Origin: Roseomonas sp. HF4
GTDB lineage: Bacteria; Pseudomonadota; Alphaproteobacteria; Acetobacterales; Acetobacteraceae
NCBI RefSeq assembly: GCF_005222755.1
Contig: NZ_STGD01000004.1
Span: forward strand, 310,001-374,000
DNA length: 64,000 nt
Direction of reading: 5' to 3'
The notes below the pieces were generated by a model that saw only the letters and a list, made by a program, of their open reading frames with translations, did no database searches and was not told where the DNA came from. Made by a program: the position numbers and the translations under genes. The first letter of the stretch is position 1. Every line of letters begins with the position of its first letter. Positions 52,671 through 64,000 of the stretch are shown here, in pieces.

Positions 52671-53666
52671 ATGGACAAGCGCATCCTGGCGGTTCTCGGC
52701 ATCGCGGCGCTGGCGGCGGTGCCGCAGTTCGGCCTCGGCAACTACCACCTGCACCTGCTGATCACGGTGCTGATCTGGGGCTTCGTCTACACCTCCTGGT
52801 CGGTCATGGGCCGCTTCGGGATGGTCTCGCTCGGCCATGGCGCCTTCCTCGGCGTCGGCGGCTATGTCGTGACGATGCTGTGGAACAGCTTCGGCCTGAC
52901 GCCCTGGGTCGGCATCCCCATCGCGATCGTGCTCTCGATGACGATGGCGCTGCTCGTGGGCTACCCCTGCTTCCGCTTCCGCATCGTCGGCCACTACTTC
53001 GCGCTGGTGACGCTGGCGCTGGGGGAGGTGGTGCGCCTGACCATCGTCGGCCTGCGCGACCAGACCGGCGGATCGCTCGGCATGACGGTGGAGGGCGTGC
53101 CGGGCGGGACCTCCTTCCTCGCGCTGCAGTTCGGCGAGCGCGCCACTTTCTTCTACCTCGCGCTGATCGTCTGGGCTGCGGGGCTCTGGGTCTGGCGCAT
53201 GGTCGACCGCTCCATGCTGCGCTACGCCCTCGAGGCGTCGTCGGAGGACGAGGACGCCGCCGCGTCGGTCGGCGTCAACGTCACGCGCGCCAAGCTCATG
53301 ATCACCATGCTGAGCGCCGGCATGACGACGATCGGCGGTGCGCTCTACGCGCAGTACCAGATGTACATCAACCCTGAGACCATCTCGGGCATCGGCATCT
53401 CGCTGCAGATCGTCTTCGCCGTCATCGCGGGCGGCTTGTTCACGCAACTCGGCCCGACGGTCGGCGCGATGTTCACGCTGCTGCTGGCCGAGACGCTGCG
53501 CGTCACCTTCGGCCACGACATCCACGGCCTGGACGGCACGATCTACGGACTGCTGCTGGTGCTCTTCATCATCTACATGCCGAAGGGGATCACCGGGTCG
53601 ATCGCCGCCGGCCTCGTGCGCCGTCGGGGCGCGCCGGGCGCGGCGCCGGCCGCCGCCACGCACTGA
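52671..53666 (+). CDS. livM: ABC transporter permease, LivM type
   Basis: This 331-residue permease has about nine helices. MGRFGMVSLGHGAFLGVGGY, YFALVTLALGEVVRLTIVGL, and the coupling loop ASSEDEDAAASVGVNVTRAK are LivM features. GGAGGGG lies about 9 nt upstream of ATG 52671. It is the last gene of the liv-type operon and converges on a small hypothetical gene. Confidence 0.93.
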   Translation: MDKRILAVLGIAALAAVPQFGLGNYHLHLLITVLIWGFVYTSWSVMGRFGMVSLGHGAFLGVGGYVVTMLWNSFGLTPWVGIPIAIVLSMTMALLVGYPCFRFRIVGHYFALVTLALGEVVRLTIVGLRDQTGGSLGMTVEGVPGGTSFLALQFGERATFFYLALIVWAAGLWVWRMVDRSMLRYALEASSEDEDAAASVGVNVTRAKLMITMLSAGMTTIGGALYAQYQMYINPETISGIGISLQIVFAVIAGGLFTQLGPTVGAMFTLLLAETLRVTFGHDIHGLDGTIYGLLLVLFIIYMPKGITGSIAAGLVRRRGAPGAAPAAATH

Positions 53667-53686
53667 ACGGCAGCCGCCCAGGCCGA

Positions 53687-56455
<2,769 letters not shown>

Positions 56456-56589
56456 GCGGCGGTGCCGGCGTGGTGCGCGCTTCTGTGTCCGGTGCGCGGC
56501 CGAGAACATCCTTCCACGCTGGCGCCAGGGCCGAGGGCCCGGCAGGCATGGGCATGCCCTGCGGGCCGCGAACTCCAGCCCCGTCGCCC

Positions 56590-58878
56590 TCAGGCCGCCA
56601 GCAGGCGGCCGATTTCCGCCCAGATGCGCGCCCAGCCTGCGTCGCGGCCGAACTCGTCGCCGGCGGCGGCGTTCTCCGGCGGCGCCCCCTGCCGGCGGTG
56701 CAGCGCCGCCAGCACCAGCGCGGCCGAGACGAAGCCGCGCGTGCGGTGGCTGAGGGCAGGCCCTGTCCGGACGATGTCGGGTGCCGTCGGGTCGTCAATC
56801 CGCAGATGCGCGATCCCGGCGCGCAGCGCGACCTCCCGGGCCGGCCGCGCGCCCTCCGGGCGCCCGTGCTCCACCACGAAGGCCGGCCGCGCGCGGGCCC
56901 AGGTCGCGGCATCGAAGTAGTCGCCGAGCGGCGCGAGCGACACGCGCCCCGCCGCGACGGCCAGAGGCCCCGCGGCCGGCCAGGCGGGGGCGGCGCCCGG
57001 CCCCGGCCGCGCGGCGAAGATGCGGACATCCCGGCCGAGCGTCGTCGTGAGAAAGGCCAGGATCGGGCGCAGCGCGGCCGCGGCGGCATCCTCGGCTAGC
57101 AGCGCGACGGAGCCGTCCTCCGCGCCCCGCAGCGCCGCCAGCAACCGGCTCTCCTCCCCGCGCCAGAGCAGCGGCACGGCGGCGCGATCGGCCCGGGCGG
57201 CGTGCATGACGGCGGCGGCGGTGCGGCTCGGCGCCTCCTCGAGCAGCAGGAAGCGCGGAAAGGCGCGGGCCAGCGCCGCGAGGCGCGCCGGGTCCGGTGC
57301 CGCCCCGTCGAGGGCGAGGGCGCCGAGGTGGCAGGTGCCGAGCCGCGTGCGGACCGGCCCGGCGGGTGCCGCATCCGGCAGCGCCGCAAACCAGGCAAGG
57401 AAGTGCGGTGCCGCGAGCAGCGCGTCCAGCGTCATGAGCCGCGGCGCAGTATCGTCGAACAGGATCGCGCCGGCCTCGCCCAGCCCGGGCGCGGCCGAGG
57501 GGTCCACCACGACCCGACCGCGCCGCGCGAGCAGCAGGAGCGCCGCGGGATCGGCCGCCGCCGCCGCGCCCGCCAGGTGGAAGACGACCGGCGCACGGAA
57601 GCCGGCATAGCGGGCGGCGTCGAGCACGTGGTCGAGCACGAGGGCACCGGTCCGCACCTGCTCGAAGCGCAGCGCGACGACGACGGAGGGCGGCAATTCG
57701 CGCGCGCGCGCGCCGGCCGCGGCCAGGGTCTCGAGGATGCTCGCCTCGGCACGCGCGACCGAGCGGCGGGACGCCTCGGCGAGCGCCGCCACCTCCGCCG
57801 GGTCCCGCACCAGGCGGTGGGCCGCGCGCAGCATCGCCTCGAAGTCAGGGCATTCGTGGAAGGGGTGGGTGGGGACGTAGCCCTCGAAGGCGTGGGCGTG
57901 GCTGATCAGCGGCATGGCCCGGGACAGCGCCTCGCCGACCTTGATCTTGAGCCCGGTCGAGAAGGCGAGCGGCGCCAGCACCACGTCCACGGCGTCGTAG
58001 AGCTCGTCCATGCTGCCCACGGTGCCGAGCATCCGCAGATAGGGCCGCTTCACCCCCTCGAGCAGCGTGCAGACCGACCCCGCGACCAGGATCTCGACCG
58101 GCAGCAGCGTGCGCCGCAGGTAGGCGTCGGCGACCTTGAGGAAGGCCCGGATGTTGGCCGCGTTGATGTTGTTGCGCCCGCCCACGATGCCGAGGCGGAG
58201 CACGCCGTCCGTGCTCGGCGCCGGGCGCGGCGGCGCGGGCGGCTCGGCGTGGAGCAGCGTCAGGACCGGGCGGGCGGTCAGGGTGCGGAAGAACTCCGCT
58301 TCCTGGTCCTTGATGGCCCAGACGATGTCGGCGCGGTCGAGGGCGATCCGTTCCTCATCGGCCGTCGTATGGAAGTATTCCGGCGCGAGCCCGTTTGCCG
58401 CGAGCAGCTGCCGGCGTTCCGCGAAGCGGTCATGCGTGTCGAGGATCCGCAGCACGCCCGGCGGGGCATGTTCGAGCGCCTTCGACAACCAGGTGTAGTT
58501 CACGACCAGCGCGTCGTAGCGGCCCACCTTGAACAGCCAGTCGAGCATCTGGCCGATCGCCGGGTCCCACCACTCGTCGATGCCATGGTCCTCCCCCTCC
58601 GCGGGGCGGGTGTGGAGCGGCCGCGTGACGGGGCAATGGAAGACCTCGTCCCACTGCGCGGCCATGCCGGCCAGCGCCGCGCGGGGGAGGGAGGAGCGCC
58701 ATTCCTCGTCCGAGGGGTAGTGCAGCAGCGCGACATGCGCGCCCTCGCGCCGCAGCGCCTCGTTGACCTGGACGATCCGGTTCCGGTTGCCGAGCGTGAC
58801 CGGGAAGGTCGGCACCGGCGACAGCACGAGGACGCGCAGCCCCGCCCAGGACCCCGTCCCGGGCGCGTCAGAGGTCAT
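56590..58878 (-). CDS. GT4-like glycosyltransferase with a long C-terminal region
   Basis: This 762-residue cytosolic protein starts LRVLVLSPVPTFPVTLGNRN, the opening of a GT-B glycosyltransferase. The second Rossmann half has RLGIVGGRNNINAANIRAFL, LRMLGTVGSMDELYDAVDVV, and LKIKVGEALSRAMPLISHAH, the donor-binding E-A-x pattern. Residues about 400-762 are Ala/Arg-rich with Rossmann-like segments and no assignment. It overlaps the GT2 gene upstream by 11 bp and is the most downstream gene of the second minus-strand glycan block. Confidence 0.75.
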   Translation of the reverse strand: MTSDAPGTGSWAGLRVLVLSPVPTFPVTLGNRNRIVQVNEALRREGAHVALLHYPSDEEWRSSLPRAALAGMAAQWDEVFHCPVTRPLHTRPAEGEDHGIDEWWDPAIGQMLDWLFKVGRYDALVVNYTWLSKALEHAPPGVLRILDTHDRFAERRQLLAANGLAPEYFHTTADEERIALDRADIVWAIKDQEAEFFRTLTARPVLTLLHAEPPAPPRPAPSTDGVLRLGIVGGRNNINAANIRAFLKVADAYLRRTLLPVEILVAGSVCTLLEGVKRPYLRMLGTVGSMDELYDAVDVVLAPLAFSTGLKIKVGEALSRAMPLISHAHAFEGYVPTHPFHECPDFEAMLRAAHRLVRDPAEVAALAEASRRSVARAEASILETLAAAGARARELPPSVVVALRFEQVRTGALVLDHVLDAARYAGFRAPVVFHLAGAAAAADPAALLLLARRGRVVVDPSAAPGLGEAGAILFDDTAPRLMTLDALLAAPHFLAWFAALPDAAPAGPVRTRLGTCHLGALALDGAAPDPARLAALARAFPRFLLLEEAPSRTAAAVMHAARADRAAVPLLWRGEESRLLAALRGAEDGSVALLAEDAAAAALRPILAFLTTTLGRDVRIFAARPGPGAAPAWPAAGPLAVAAGRVSLAPLGDYFDAATWARARPAFVVEHGRPEGARPAREVALRAGIAHLRIDDPTAPDIVRTGPALSHRTRGFVSAALVLAALHRRQGAPPENAAAGDEFGRDAGWARIWAEIGRLLAA

Positions 58879-59821
58879 CCTGTTCCCCGAGGCCCGCGAG
58901 CAACGCGGTGACGGCGTTGTAGACGGCCGAGATCTGCCAGCGGAAATCGGCTGCGCGGTCCTGTTCCAACGCCAGTCCGCGCAGCGTCCGGTCGGCCGGG
59001 TTCCGCGCGAGCAGGAAGGCCTTGACCGAATCCCAGCAATCGTCGCGCCGCGCGAGCCGCCCGTTCGGATCCTTCAGGTAGTCCGAGACCGCCTGCCAGG
59101 CGGCGCGGCGGCGGAACCAGCGCTGCGTCAGCCTCTCGGGGTCGACCCAGTGCTCGACCGCGGCGAGCGGGTCGTAGGCCACGAGGCCGCCCTGGGCGCG
59201 GATCCGGTCGGTCAGCGCCGTTTCCTCGGACGACAGCAGGCTGGCCGGGCCGCCGGTGCGGCCGAGCGAGGTGTCGAACCAGCCGGCCGCACGCAGCGCG
59301 TCGATCCGGAAGGCGATGTTAGCGCCGGCGACCCATTCGCGTTCGGTCAGCAGGCGGCGCTCGGGGCCGAGGTCGACGACGGTGAGGCTGCCCAGCATCT
59401 CGTCCGGCAGCCAGTCCGGCCGCGGCGCCACCCACCAGGGGCGGATGCGGCCGCCCACGACCTGCACGTCCGGGCCGAACTGGTCGAAGCAGCCTGCGAT
59501 GTGCTCGAGCCAGGCGGGATCGGCGCGGGCATCGTCGTCCAGGTAGGCGATGATGGGCGCGCGCGCGGCGCGGGCGGCGACGTTGCGCGCGTTGGACAGG
59601 CCGGGGCGCGGCTCGTGCAGCCAGACGAGGTTCTCGTGCTGCGCGAAGGCTGCCGATTCGCGGGCCGAGCGGGCGGGGTCGGGGGAATTGTCGACGACGA
59701 TGACCTCGAAGGTCCCGGCCGGCAGGGTCTGGGCGATGGCGGTCTCGATCGCGCCGGGCAGCAGGTCGTAGCGTTCGTAGGTGCAGATGGCCGCGGTGAT
59801 GCGGCGCGACGGCGCGGCCAT
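58868..59821 (-). CDS. GT2-family glycosyltransferase
   Basis: This 317-residue GT-A enzyme has ITAAICTYERYDLLPGAIET, VIVVDNSPDPAR, and the metal motif IIAYLDDDARADPAWLE. The acceptor half includes VAGANIAFRIDALRAAGWFD and LLSSEETALTDRIRAQGGLV. ATG 59821 follows GAGGAC 8 nt upstream and the previous gene's stop by 10 bp; the longer frame to 59917 is not needed. It is part of the second glycan block. Confidence 0.88.
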   Translation of the reverse strand: MAAPSRRITAAICTYERYDLLPGAIETAIAQTLPAGTFEVIVVDNSPDPARSARESAAFAQHENLVWLHEPRPGLSNARNVAARAARAPIIAYLDDDARADPAWLEHIAGCFDQFGPDVQVVGGRIRPWWVAPRPDWLPDEMLGSLTVVDLGPERRLLTEREWVAGANIAFRIDALRAAGWFDTSLGRTGGPASLLSSEETALTDRIRAQGGLVAYDPLAAVEHWVDPERLTQRWFRRRAAWQAVSDYLKDPNGRLARRDDCWDSVKAFLLARNPADRTLRGLALEQDRAADFRWQISAVYNAVTALLAGLGEQDDL

Positions 59822-59831
59822 GGCGGGGTCC

Positions 59832-60434
59832 TCAGGCGCGGTCGACGCGCAGGCGCTGGAAGGCGACGCCCAGCATGCGCTGGTCCGCCTTGCCGCTGGC
59901 CGCGGGCGAATGGACATGCGCGACGCGGAGCGTGAGGCGCGTCGGCCCGTCCCCCGCGCGGGGCGCGATCGGGTCGGAGCGGAGGATCTTCTCCTCCCCC
60001 AGGCGGGTCAGGGGGTAGGCGGTGCCGTCCACCTCGATCGCGAGGTCGCGCGCGTTGCGCGGCACGCCGAAGTGGAACAGGCGGAGCGTGGCGACGAGCG
60101 GCGCGGCGCGGTCGAGCCAGGCTTCGAAATGGACATCGGCGCCGGGGCCGGTCCAGCGGAAGGCGCCCTCGGGGCCCCATTCGAGCTGGTAGAAGCCATC
60201 CTGGATGGGGAGGAGCTGGTCGGCGGCGATCTCGAACCAGTCGGGCAGGGGGGGAGCTTCGGGGGCGGCGGGCGGCGAGGGCGCGGCAGGGGCGAGGGCG
60301 GCGTCGCGGAGCTGGAGGATGCGTTCGTAGGATTCGAGGCGCGCGCGCAGGTCGGCGACTTCGGCGCGGAGAGCGACGAGGTCTGAGGCATCGGGGTGCG
60401 GAACCATCGTGTTCGGATCCGACGTCGCGTCCAT
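59832..60434 (-). CDS. Hypothetical protein in the glycan block (coiled coil plus beta domain)
   Basis: This 200-residue protein begins with a coiled coil (LVALRAEVADLRARLESYER), a Pro/Ala linker, and a C-terminal part of about 130 residues rich in beta strands (DWFEIAADQLLPIQDGFYQL, AWLDRAAPLVATLRLFHFGV). I do not recognise the family; the strand pattern suggests a carbohydrate-binding or jelly-roll fold, which is inference. ATG 60434 is the first good start; ATG 60407 is possible. It is 10 bp from the GT2 gene. Confidence 0.6.
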   Translation of the reverse strand: MDATSDPNTMVPHPDASDLVALRAEVADLRARLESYERILQLRDAALAPAAPSPPAAPEAPPLPDWFEIAADQLLPIQDGFYQLEWGPEGAFRWTGPGADVHFEAWLDRAAPLVATLRLFHFGVPRNARDLAIEVDGTAYPLTRLGEEKILRSDPIAPRAGDGPTRLTLRVAHVHSPAASGKADQRMLGVAFQRLRVDRA

Positions 60435-60456
60435 GGCTGGTTTCCGGGAAGGGGAG

Positions 60457-60472
60457 CGTGACAAGCGTCACG
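60457..60472. promoter_or_regulatory. Short palindrome upstream of the 200-residue glycan-block gene
   Basis: CGTGAC (60457-60462) and GTCACG (60467-60472) are inverted around AAGC, 22 nt upstream of ATG 60434 on the minus strand. A second dyad, AGGTCC...GGACCT, lies between it and the sulfotransferase stop. These are candidate operators or leader stems. Confidence 0.35.
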
Positions 60473-60515
60473 AGGCTTCTAGGTCCCGCATCCTCCCATT
60501 GGAAGGACCTGCGCG

Positions 60516-61472
60516 CTATCCATGCCGGTCGAGGGCGTCGGCGATGTCGGGCATGCGCCGGCGGAGGTCCTCGATCAGCGGCGCCATCCTCTCATTCACG
60601 ATCGCGCGGACCTCGGCGGTGTCTCCGGTGGGCTTGCCGCCTTCGAACACGCGTTCGCGCGCGTTCCGGAATCGGGCTTCCTCGAACGGCAGGCCCAGGA
60701 AATCGCAGATCCGCCGCAGGACGCCGACAGGGTCGTCGCGGATCAGCCCGTTGTAGTCGACGTGCAGCTGGCCGGGCGGAAGCATCCCCCTCCAGCGCAG
60801 GAGCCAGGTCGCGTAGTCCGAGTACCAGGAGACGCCGTTCCACCAGTTGGACAGCGCGATCTCCTTCATCCGCTCGGCGGTCGGCGTCTTGCCGCAGAGC
60901 ATCGCGAGGTGGGACATGGCGCGCGCGACGGGGTGGCGGAGCAGCGCGATGACCTTGAGGTTGGGGTTCAGCGCCAGCGCGTGGCGGATGCCCTCGCGCG
61001 GTAGCACGCAGTATTGCGGGGAGATCTCGCCGCAGACCTGGTCGACGCCGCAGCCCGCGAACAGGGTGGCGTAGGCGGCGTCATCCATCGGCTCGCGCGA
61101 GAGGGCGTCGAGGCTGGCGAGGACGCGGGCGCGAATCTCGGGGCGGGTGCGCTTGGGGTCGAGCCGCTCCGGCGCGTTCCAGTGGGCGCGGGCCTGGGCG
61201 ACCTGGTTGGCGCGGTGCTCGGCATCCGCCTTGGCCCAGCCGGGGACGTAGAGGGTGGAGAAATAGGCGACCTCCTTCACCGGCGGCATCAGGATGCCGG
61301 GGTGCGAGCGGAGGTTCGCGTAGAGCCAGGTGGTGCCGGCCTTCTGGGCGCCGATGCAGAGGAAGTCGGGATGGGGGCTGCGGGCCGGCTCAAGCACTGA
61401 AAAATGCGGGCTCCGACGGCTTCCGGAGAGTGAAGCGGTATCGCTTTCGCTCATATTCTCATCGAGCATCAT
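60516..61472 (-). CDS. Sulfotransferase-family protein
   Basis: This 318-residue protein uses PAPS-type binding motifs: the 5'-phosphosulfate loop CIGAQKAGTTWLYANLRSHP (about 39-58) and the 3'-phosphate segment VIALLRHPVARAMSHLAML. It would transfer sulfate to a sugar or other hydroxyl. The C-terminal RRICDFLGLPFEEARF and RVFEGGKP fit the family. Start choice is open between ATG 61472, ATG 61469 and ATG 61454; GTG 61481 is also in frame. It sits among glycosyltransferases, so sulfation of the exported glycan is a fair inference. Confidence 0.85.
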   Translation of the reverse strand: MMLDENMSESDTASLSGSRRSPHFSVLEPARSPHPDFLCIGAQKAGTTWLYANLRSHPGILMPPVKEVAYFSTLYVPGWAKADAEHRANQVAQARAHWNAPERLDPKRTRPEIRARVLASLDALSREPMDDAAYATLFAGCGVDQVCGEISPQYCVLPREGIRHALALNPNLKVIALLRHPVARAMSHLAMLCGKTPTAERMKEIALSNWWNGVSWYSDYATWLLRWRGMLPPGQLHVDYNGLIRDDPVGVLRRICDFLGLPFEEARFRNARERVFEGGKPTGDTAEVRAIVNERMAPLIEDLRRRMPDIADALDRHG

Positions 61473-61603
61473 GCGTCTCACTCTCGACCATTCTGGTTAA
61501 ATGAACGCGTCGCTCGTCCAAGGTTGAATGATCCTATGCTTAACGTTTGCCTCGCAGGCATGGAAGGCTTTCGAAGCTTTCGATCATCAGGTCTGCCCCG
61601 CCG

Positions 61604-62887
61604 TCAGTAGCGGCTCGCCACTTGCCGGAGTGCCTGCCCGTAGCCCACGCCTTCGGTCAGCAGGGGTGCGATATCCGGATGCTTCGACAGAGTCGCGATC
61701 TTGTAGTCCTCGCTGGTGGTGAAGGGGTCGCGGAGTTTGCCGGCAAGCGAGACTGCGCGAGCCGAAGGCATGCTGTCCTCGCAGACGAGCTGGGCGACCT
61801 TGAGCGCGAACTGATCGATCCACCAGTTCCTTCCAGGCCGTTCGTCCCAGAGGTATCTGACGCAGTCACCCGCGAGGGAGAGGAAACGCGCGGCTTCGTC
61901 GGTCGCCGGGACGAACATCCACGTGGCGGCGAAGGCGCGCCACGGGAGGTAGCCGAAGCTCGGGCCGGGATGCAAAAGCCCCGTCACGTTGCGCTCGCTG
62001 CGCGAAAGGGCCAAGGCCGCCTCGAACGGGTGCGATATGGCGGCGTCGGCATCGACGATCCACATGGGCGCGCCGATCTGCCGCAGGATGTGCGCGCCAT
62101 GGAGAAGGCGAGCCGACGCGAAGTAGGCGCGGTCGAAGTTGCCGCCCGTGGTTTCCGACGACAGCCAGAAACGGCCCGGGAGTGCCGAGCCCGCCGCCAT
62201 CAGGCGGGCGAGCACGCCCTCGTCCTCCTTGGTCCTGAAGACGACGTGGAAATGCAAGGCTGCGCCTGGATGGTCGAGCGCCACGACCGACCGCGCCCAG
62301 TTCTCGGCAAACGCCGCAGCATACACCGGGTCGAACGACACGCTGTAGACCATGTCATGGCCGCCCTGCCCCGTACTATGGAAGGACAGGTCGCTTGGCA
62401 GCCGAGACCGCGCCGCGGTGAGATCCGCCGTGGTTGGAAAGGTCTTCGCGAAGGAGGCGCCACCGCCGAAGTCATCCTTGACCACGCGGTAGAAATCGCT
62501 GTGCCGCGCCGCGCAGGCGAGCTGCGCGAAGGCAGCCTTGCGTCGCCCCATCACGAAGTGCCGGAGGCCGGCAACGATTTCATGATAATAGTTGTCCCGG
62601 CAGTTTATTGCTTCCGGTATTTCGAGAAGCGTCCCGATGCGGTTATCCAGCTCATTCGTTCCAAGCCGCAGGTCGGGCGTCCAGGACGCGCGGTCATGGA
62701 GCAAGGCCCGGGCGGCATACGCGAAGGCGTATGGCAGGTCAGTCGGCGCTGCGTTTCCCTTCAGCAGGGCCACGCAATCGTCATGGAAGGCCGGTAGCGT
62801 CCGCGTGCTGACCGCGTGGCGAAATCGACCCAGGAAGCGAGCCTTGGTCTCTTCGAAGGATGGCGTGCCGGTGACGGCTGCATTCAT
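61604..62887 (-). CDS. Hypothetical protein, possible GT-A glycosyltransferase
   Basis: This 427-residue protein is not one I recognise. Residues 1-150 look helical (YAFAYAARALLHDRA, HFVMGRRKAAFAQLACAARH). From about 177 a GT-A-like pattern appears: MVYSVSFDPVYAAAFAENWA, ALHFHVVFRTKEDEGVLARL, and a candidate metal motif WIVDADAAISHPF (Asp279-Ala-Asp281). NWWIDQFALKVAQLV resembles the late W-x-x-D-Q segment of stand-alone sugar transferases. Its composition is less GC-biased than the core. It is divergent from the methyltransferase at 63159. Confidence 0.6.
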   Translation of the reverse strand: MNAAVTGTPSFEETKARFLGRFRHAVSTRTLPAFHDDCVALLKGNAAPTDLPYAFAYAARALLHDRASWTPDLRLGTNELDNRIGTLLEIPEAINCRDNYYHEIVAGLRHFVMGRRKAAFAQLACAARHSDFYRVVKDDFGGGASFAKTFPTTADLTAARSRLPSDLSFHSTGQGGHDMVYSVSFDPVYAAAFAENWARSVVALDHPGAALHFHVVFRTKEDEGVLARLMAAGSALPGRFWLSSETTGGNFDRAYFASARLLHGAHILRQIGAPMWIVDADAAISHPFEAALALSRSERNVTGLLHPGPSFGYLPWRAFAATWMFVPATDEAARFLSLAGDCVRYLWDERPGRNWWIDQFALKVAQLVCEDSMPSARAVSLAGKLRDPFTTSEDYKIATLSKHPDIAPLLTEGVGYGQALRQVASRY

Positions 62888-63158
62888 GAGGGGTCGGTGT
62901 CCTCGTTACATGAAGTACGGTGGGTCAAGCCGGGTCTCGGCAGCGCGGCTCTCCCTCACCCCTTCACGCCGTCGTCGTTACCGCCGTATACCCGGCTCGG
63001 TCCCGATGCGCACGCCGGGCCGAAAGGCGCCGATCGGGGCTGACGATGCATAGAACCTTCAGCCGAGTGACGGCGCCCGTTCCTGACATCCGGACGATGC
63101 TGGCAATGATTTGTGACCGTATCGTAATCCACCCCTCCGAGCCTTCGGAACCCACCCG
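62888..63158. other. Divergent promoter region
   Basis: These 271 bases separate two divergent glycan-block genes and show no coding region. The segment 63100-63140 is the least GC-rich part (GCAATGATTTGTGACCGTAT and onward) and is the likeliest promoter site for the plus-strand genes. No defined -35/-10 pair can be asserted. Confidence 0.4.
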
Positions 63159-63797
63159 ATGAACACCGAACTCGCGTCACTCGATGACCTGGGACTCATG
63201 TACGGAACGGACAAGGCGTCGCGGGGCCACGGCTACCTCGCTACTTACGAACGCTTCCTCTCGCCCTTGCGGTTTCGTCCGCTGCAGATTCTGGAAATCG
63301 GCGTCAAGGAAGGCGCCTCGGTGCGGATGTGGCGCGACTATTTCGTGAATGCGCGCGTCATCGGATTCGATATAGTGCCCGCCGTTCAACGGTTCGCCGA
63401 ACCACGCATCGCCATCGAGATCGGCGATCAATCGTCGTCGGACGATCTCGCGGCGCTCTGCTCGAAGCATGGTCCGTTCGATCTGATCGTAGAGGATGGC
63501 TCCCACTACTGGGGGCATCAGATTTTTTCTCTGGAAAAATTGTTCCCGGAACTGAAGCCGGGCGGAATTTACATCATGGAAGATATCCAGACCAGCTTTT
63601 CGCCGCTCGCCGAGCGGTACAGCCGTGGCAGCGATGTCTCCGCGGTCGAGTACCTGAAGCGGGTCGCCGACATCGTCGCAGCGGCATCAGCCAGGCCGGC
63701 GGATGTCCCTCCGGACATGCTTGCAGTCGCTCGCGAAGTTGGTTTCCTGCTGTTCACCAAACACGCCGCCATCATCGAGAAGCGGCGGCGCGGTTGA
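63159..63797 (+). CDS. Class I SAM-dependent methyltransferase, second glycan block
   Basis: This 212-residue enzyme has LQILEIGVKEGASVRMWRDY (motif I), VIGFDIVP, FDLIVEDGSHYWGHQIFSLE, and IYIMEDIQTSFSP. This is the same family as the methyltransferase at 5449-6330, which shares the E-I-G-x-x-x-G-x-S, D-D/E-D-G-S-H and x-x-E-D-x-Q-x-S pattern. Many relatives are sugar O-methyltransferases in polysaccharide clusters. It is followed after 16 bp by a gene cut by the window edge. Confidence 0.85.
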   Translation: MNTELASLDDLGLMYGTDKASRGHGYLATYERFLSPLRFRPLQILEIGVKEGASVRMWRDYFVNARVIGFDIVPAVQRFAEPRIAIEIGDQSSSDDLAALCSKHGPFDLIVEDGSHYWGHQIFSLEKLFPELKPGGIYIMEDIQTSFSPLAERYSRGSDVSAVEYLKRVADIVAAASARPADVPPDMLAVAREVGFLLFTKHAAIIEKRRRG

Positions 63798-63813
63798 GAC
63801 ATCGTTCGCGGTG

Positions 63814-64000
63814 ATGGAAACCGGGCGCACCAATGTCGCCGCAACCACTGTCTCCGCGGACGAGATCCCTGGTGCTGCCCGCGTCTTCCTGAGGGCGCAT
63901 CACCGCAAGGACATCATCCTGACGCCGCTGCGGCGGGCGGACCGTCCTGGCCACCCCTTGTCCTACGGGGCGTTCGATGCGGACGGTCGTCTCATGCAGG
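63814..64000 (+). CDS. Unidentified protein, N-terminal fragment (runs off the right edge)
   Basis: ATG 63814 (or GTG 63811) opens a frame that stays open to the window end, giving 62 residues: starts METGRTNVAATTV, then DIILTPLRRADRPGHPLSYG and AFDADGRLMQ. It lies 16 bp after a methyltransferase in a glycan block. The pattern R-x-D-R-P-x-x-P-x-x-Y-G-x-F weakly recalls the front of GT61-type proteins, but the fragment is too short to assign. Confidence 0.5.
   Translation, partial: METGRTNVAATTVSADEIPGAARVFLRAHHRKDIILTPLRRADRPGHPLSYGAFDADGRLMQ

Overview
The window is GC-rich, gene-dense bacterial chromosome, most likely from an alphaproteobacterium of the Acetobacteraceae (Roseomonas-like). 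The basis is the strong G/C third-position bias, the hom-glpX-recJ order, a sdhCDAB operon, the DUF1489, NrsF and Bpt families, a Mg-type HemB, and orphan TRAP/TAXI transport parts. This assignment is inference from gene content, not from a marker gene.

Layout. 1-3066: end of homoserine dehydrogenase, glpX, recJ and tRNA-Glu(UUC). 3187-10002 (minus): a surface-glycan block of a GT61-methyltransferase fusion, a methyltransferase, a methyltransferase-WbsX fusion and a GT2 glycosyltransferase. 10475-16742: bpt, a penicillin-acylase-like hydrolase, a hydrolase-TPR fusion and a lipoprotein. 16742-22602: aldehyde dehydrogenase, CaiB/BaiF CoA-transferase, alpha/beta hydrolase, and a DctQM TRAP permease without its binding protein. 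22945-30272: hyfBCEFGI, a complex-I-like membrane complex whose hydrogenase-type large subunit has Ser-x-x-Ser where a [NiFe] enzyme has Cys-x-x-Cys. 30471-38269: caspase-like protease, DUF1489, TAXI binding protein, OpgC-like membrane protein, and a sigma factor / NrsF / chemoreceptor run. 38427-43517: asd, EamA exporter, UPF0126 channel, MFS transporter, and a tandem pair of DUF5675-like proteins. 43642-47200: sdhCDAB. 47332-53666: a family-5 solute-binding protein and a complete Liv-type ABC transporter. 53687-56371: hemB and metY. 56590-64000: a second surface-glycan block of glycosyltransferases, a sulfotransferase, a methyltransferase and unknowns, running off the right edge.

How the parts fit. 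The core is housekeeping metabolism (gluconeogenesis, DNA repair, TCA cycle, haem, aspartate-family amino acids and sulfur assimilation) plus uptake systems for organic acids and amino acids. The two glycan blocks hold separate transferases and several fused enzymes for building, methylating and sulfating an envelope polysaccharide. In places their base composition is less GC-biased than the core, which suggests acquisition.

Most notable: (1) the Hyf-like complex lacking nickel ligands; (2) a dispersed intergenic element with three hairpins, present twice (28035-28197 and 39445-39564), one copy carrying the stop codons of two convergent genes in its outer loops; (3) a possible pseudoknot in the metY leader; (4) fused GT61-methyltransferase and methyltransferase-WbsX proteins, with a shared STSWR-TAPLR tail motif in two otherwise unrelated proteins; (5) a hydrolase-TPR protein whose repeat marker recurs at exactly 204 bp.
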